A DNA stretch of 5,012 nt from Streptococcus oralis. Lineage in GTDB: Bacteria > Bacillota > Bacilli > Lactobacillales > Streptococcaceae. Shown in pieces: positions 4,778 to 5,012 of this stretch (within the stretch, counting starts at the first letter, position 1; every line of letters starts with the position of its first letter). The notes beneath the pieces are model-generated. The model made no database searches. It saw nothing but the letters and a program-made list of their open reading frames with translations, and was not told the DNA's origin. Position numbers and translations under genes: made by a program. Where the stretch lies: the NCBI GenBank assembly GCA_905370255.1, contig CAJPKC010000121.1, positions 1 through 5,012 on the forward strand, given 5' to 3'.

Positions 4778-5012
4778 TCTTATCGCCAAAAAATATAGTT
4801 TAAAACCCGTAAAGTACCAGATAGCTATACAGTCACTTTTGATAGGTTTTGTGTGTCTCTTCGGTGTGTTACCAGTTTCAATCAATGATACTGTTGTACA
4901 ATTATCTATAAAGCAAGCTCTTGTTTTTGCATCAATGCTCTCTGTTAGTATAGGGTGTGTTAATGCATTTATTGAGTTACACTCACACGAAACAAAACTA
5001 GTTTATTTGGTA
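4758..5012 (+). CDS. Second ABC permease subunit (LanG/LanE-like), 5' part only
   Basis: An open frame of 85 codons runs from ATG 4758 to the right edge without a stop. The protein begins MARILFSLIAKKYSLKP and has hydrophobic segments at about 22-41 and 52-72, as expected for the start of a polytopic permease. A strong GAGGAGG precedes the ATG by four bases, and the gene overlaps the first permease by 20 bases in a different frame. One ATPase with two unlike permeases is the LanFEG composition. The N-terminus has no obvious similarity to that of the first permease, so this is not a simple tandem duplicate. The rest of the gene, and anything after it, lies outside the window. Confidence 0.8.
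   Translation, partial: MARILFSLIAKKYSLKPVKYQIAIQSLLIGFVCLFGVLPVSINDTVVQLSIKQALVFASMLSVSIGCVNAFIELHSHETKLVYLV

Noticed and set aside
4264..4885. Two minus-strand ORFs opposite the permease genes.
   Set aside because: They are shadows of well-supported plus-strand genes with overlapping starts and ribosome sites; neither looks like a real protein.

Overview
The window looks like the chromosome of a low-GC Firmicute, most probably a Streptococcus. Shine-Dalgarno sites of the AGGAGG type precede the genes, promoters carry extended -10 (TGn) elements, intrinsic terminators are short, and the proteins resemble streptococcal families. The genus is an inference; the species cannot be read from the sequence.

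Layout from left to right. At the left edge lies the first 58 bases of a minus-strand gene encoding a signal peptide or first membrane segment. It is divergent from a plus-strand gene (321-1259) for a CPBP (CAAX/Abi) intramembrane protease-like protein. The region between them holds two well-formed back-to-back promoters and two strong inverted repeats. The protease gene converges on the minus-strand operon 3094-1362, and the 100-base gap holds two hairpins, each with a T-tract on only one strand, so each is a terminator in one direction. The minus-strand operon encodes an OmpR-type response regulator and a short-loop, membrane-bound histidine kinase, overlapping by 16 bases. Divergent from it is a plus-strand operon for an ABC transporter: an ATPase (3253-3963), a permease (3965-4777) and a second permease cut off by the right edge (4758-5012). 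These three genes are packed with a 1-base gap and a 20-base overlap.

How the genes work together. The response regulator closely resembles the NisR/SpaR regulators of lantibiotic loci. One ATPase plus two different hydrophobic permeases is the LanFEG (lantibiotic immunity) plan. The arrangement of a minus-strand two-component system facing a plus-strand three-gene transporter is like the LcrRS-LctFEG lantibiotic-resistance locus I recall from Streptococcus mutans. The likely reading is a peptide-antibiotic sensing and defence module: the kinase senses a peptide at the membrane, the regulator activates the transporter promoter, and the transporter clears the peptide. Supporting this, the transporter promoter has a good extended -10, no recognisable -35, and three copies of a T[T/C]CTG[A/T] hexamer spaced exactly 11 bases apart (3167-3194), where a NisR-like activator would sit. 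No lantibiotic precursor or modification gene is visible, though the right edge cuts the operon.

The kinase gene is much more AT-rich than the protease gene in the rows I counted, which fits separate histories. The most noteworthy points are the triple 11-base repeat, the perfect and near-perfect dyads between the first two genes, the very short sensor loop and degenerate G1 box of the kinase, and a tiny ORF overlapping the ATPase start.
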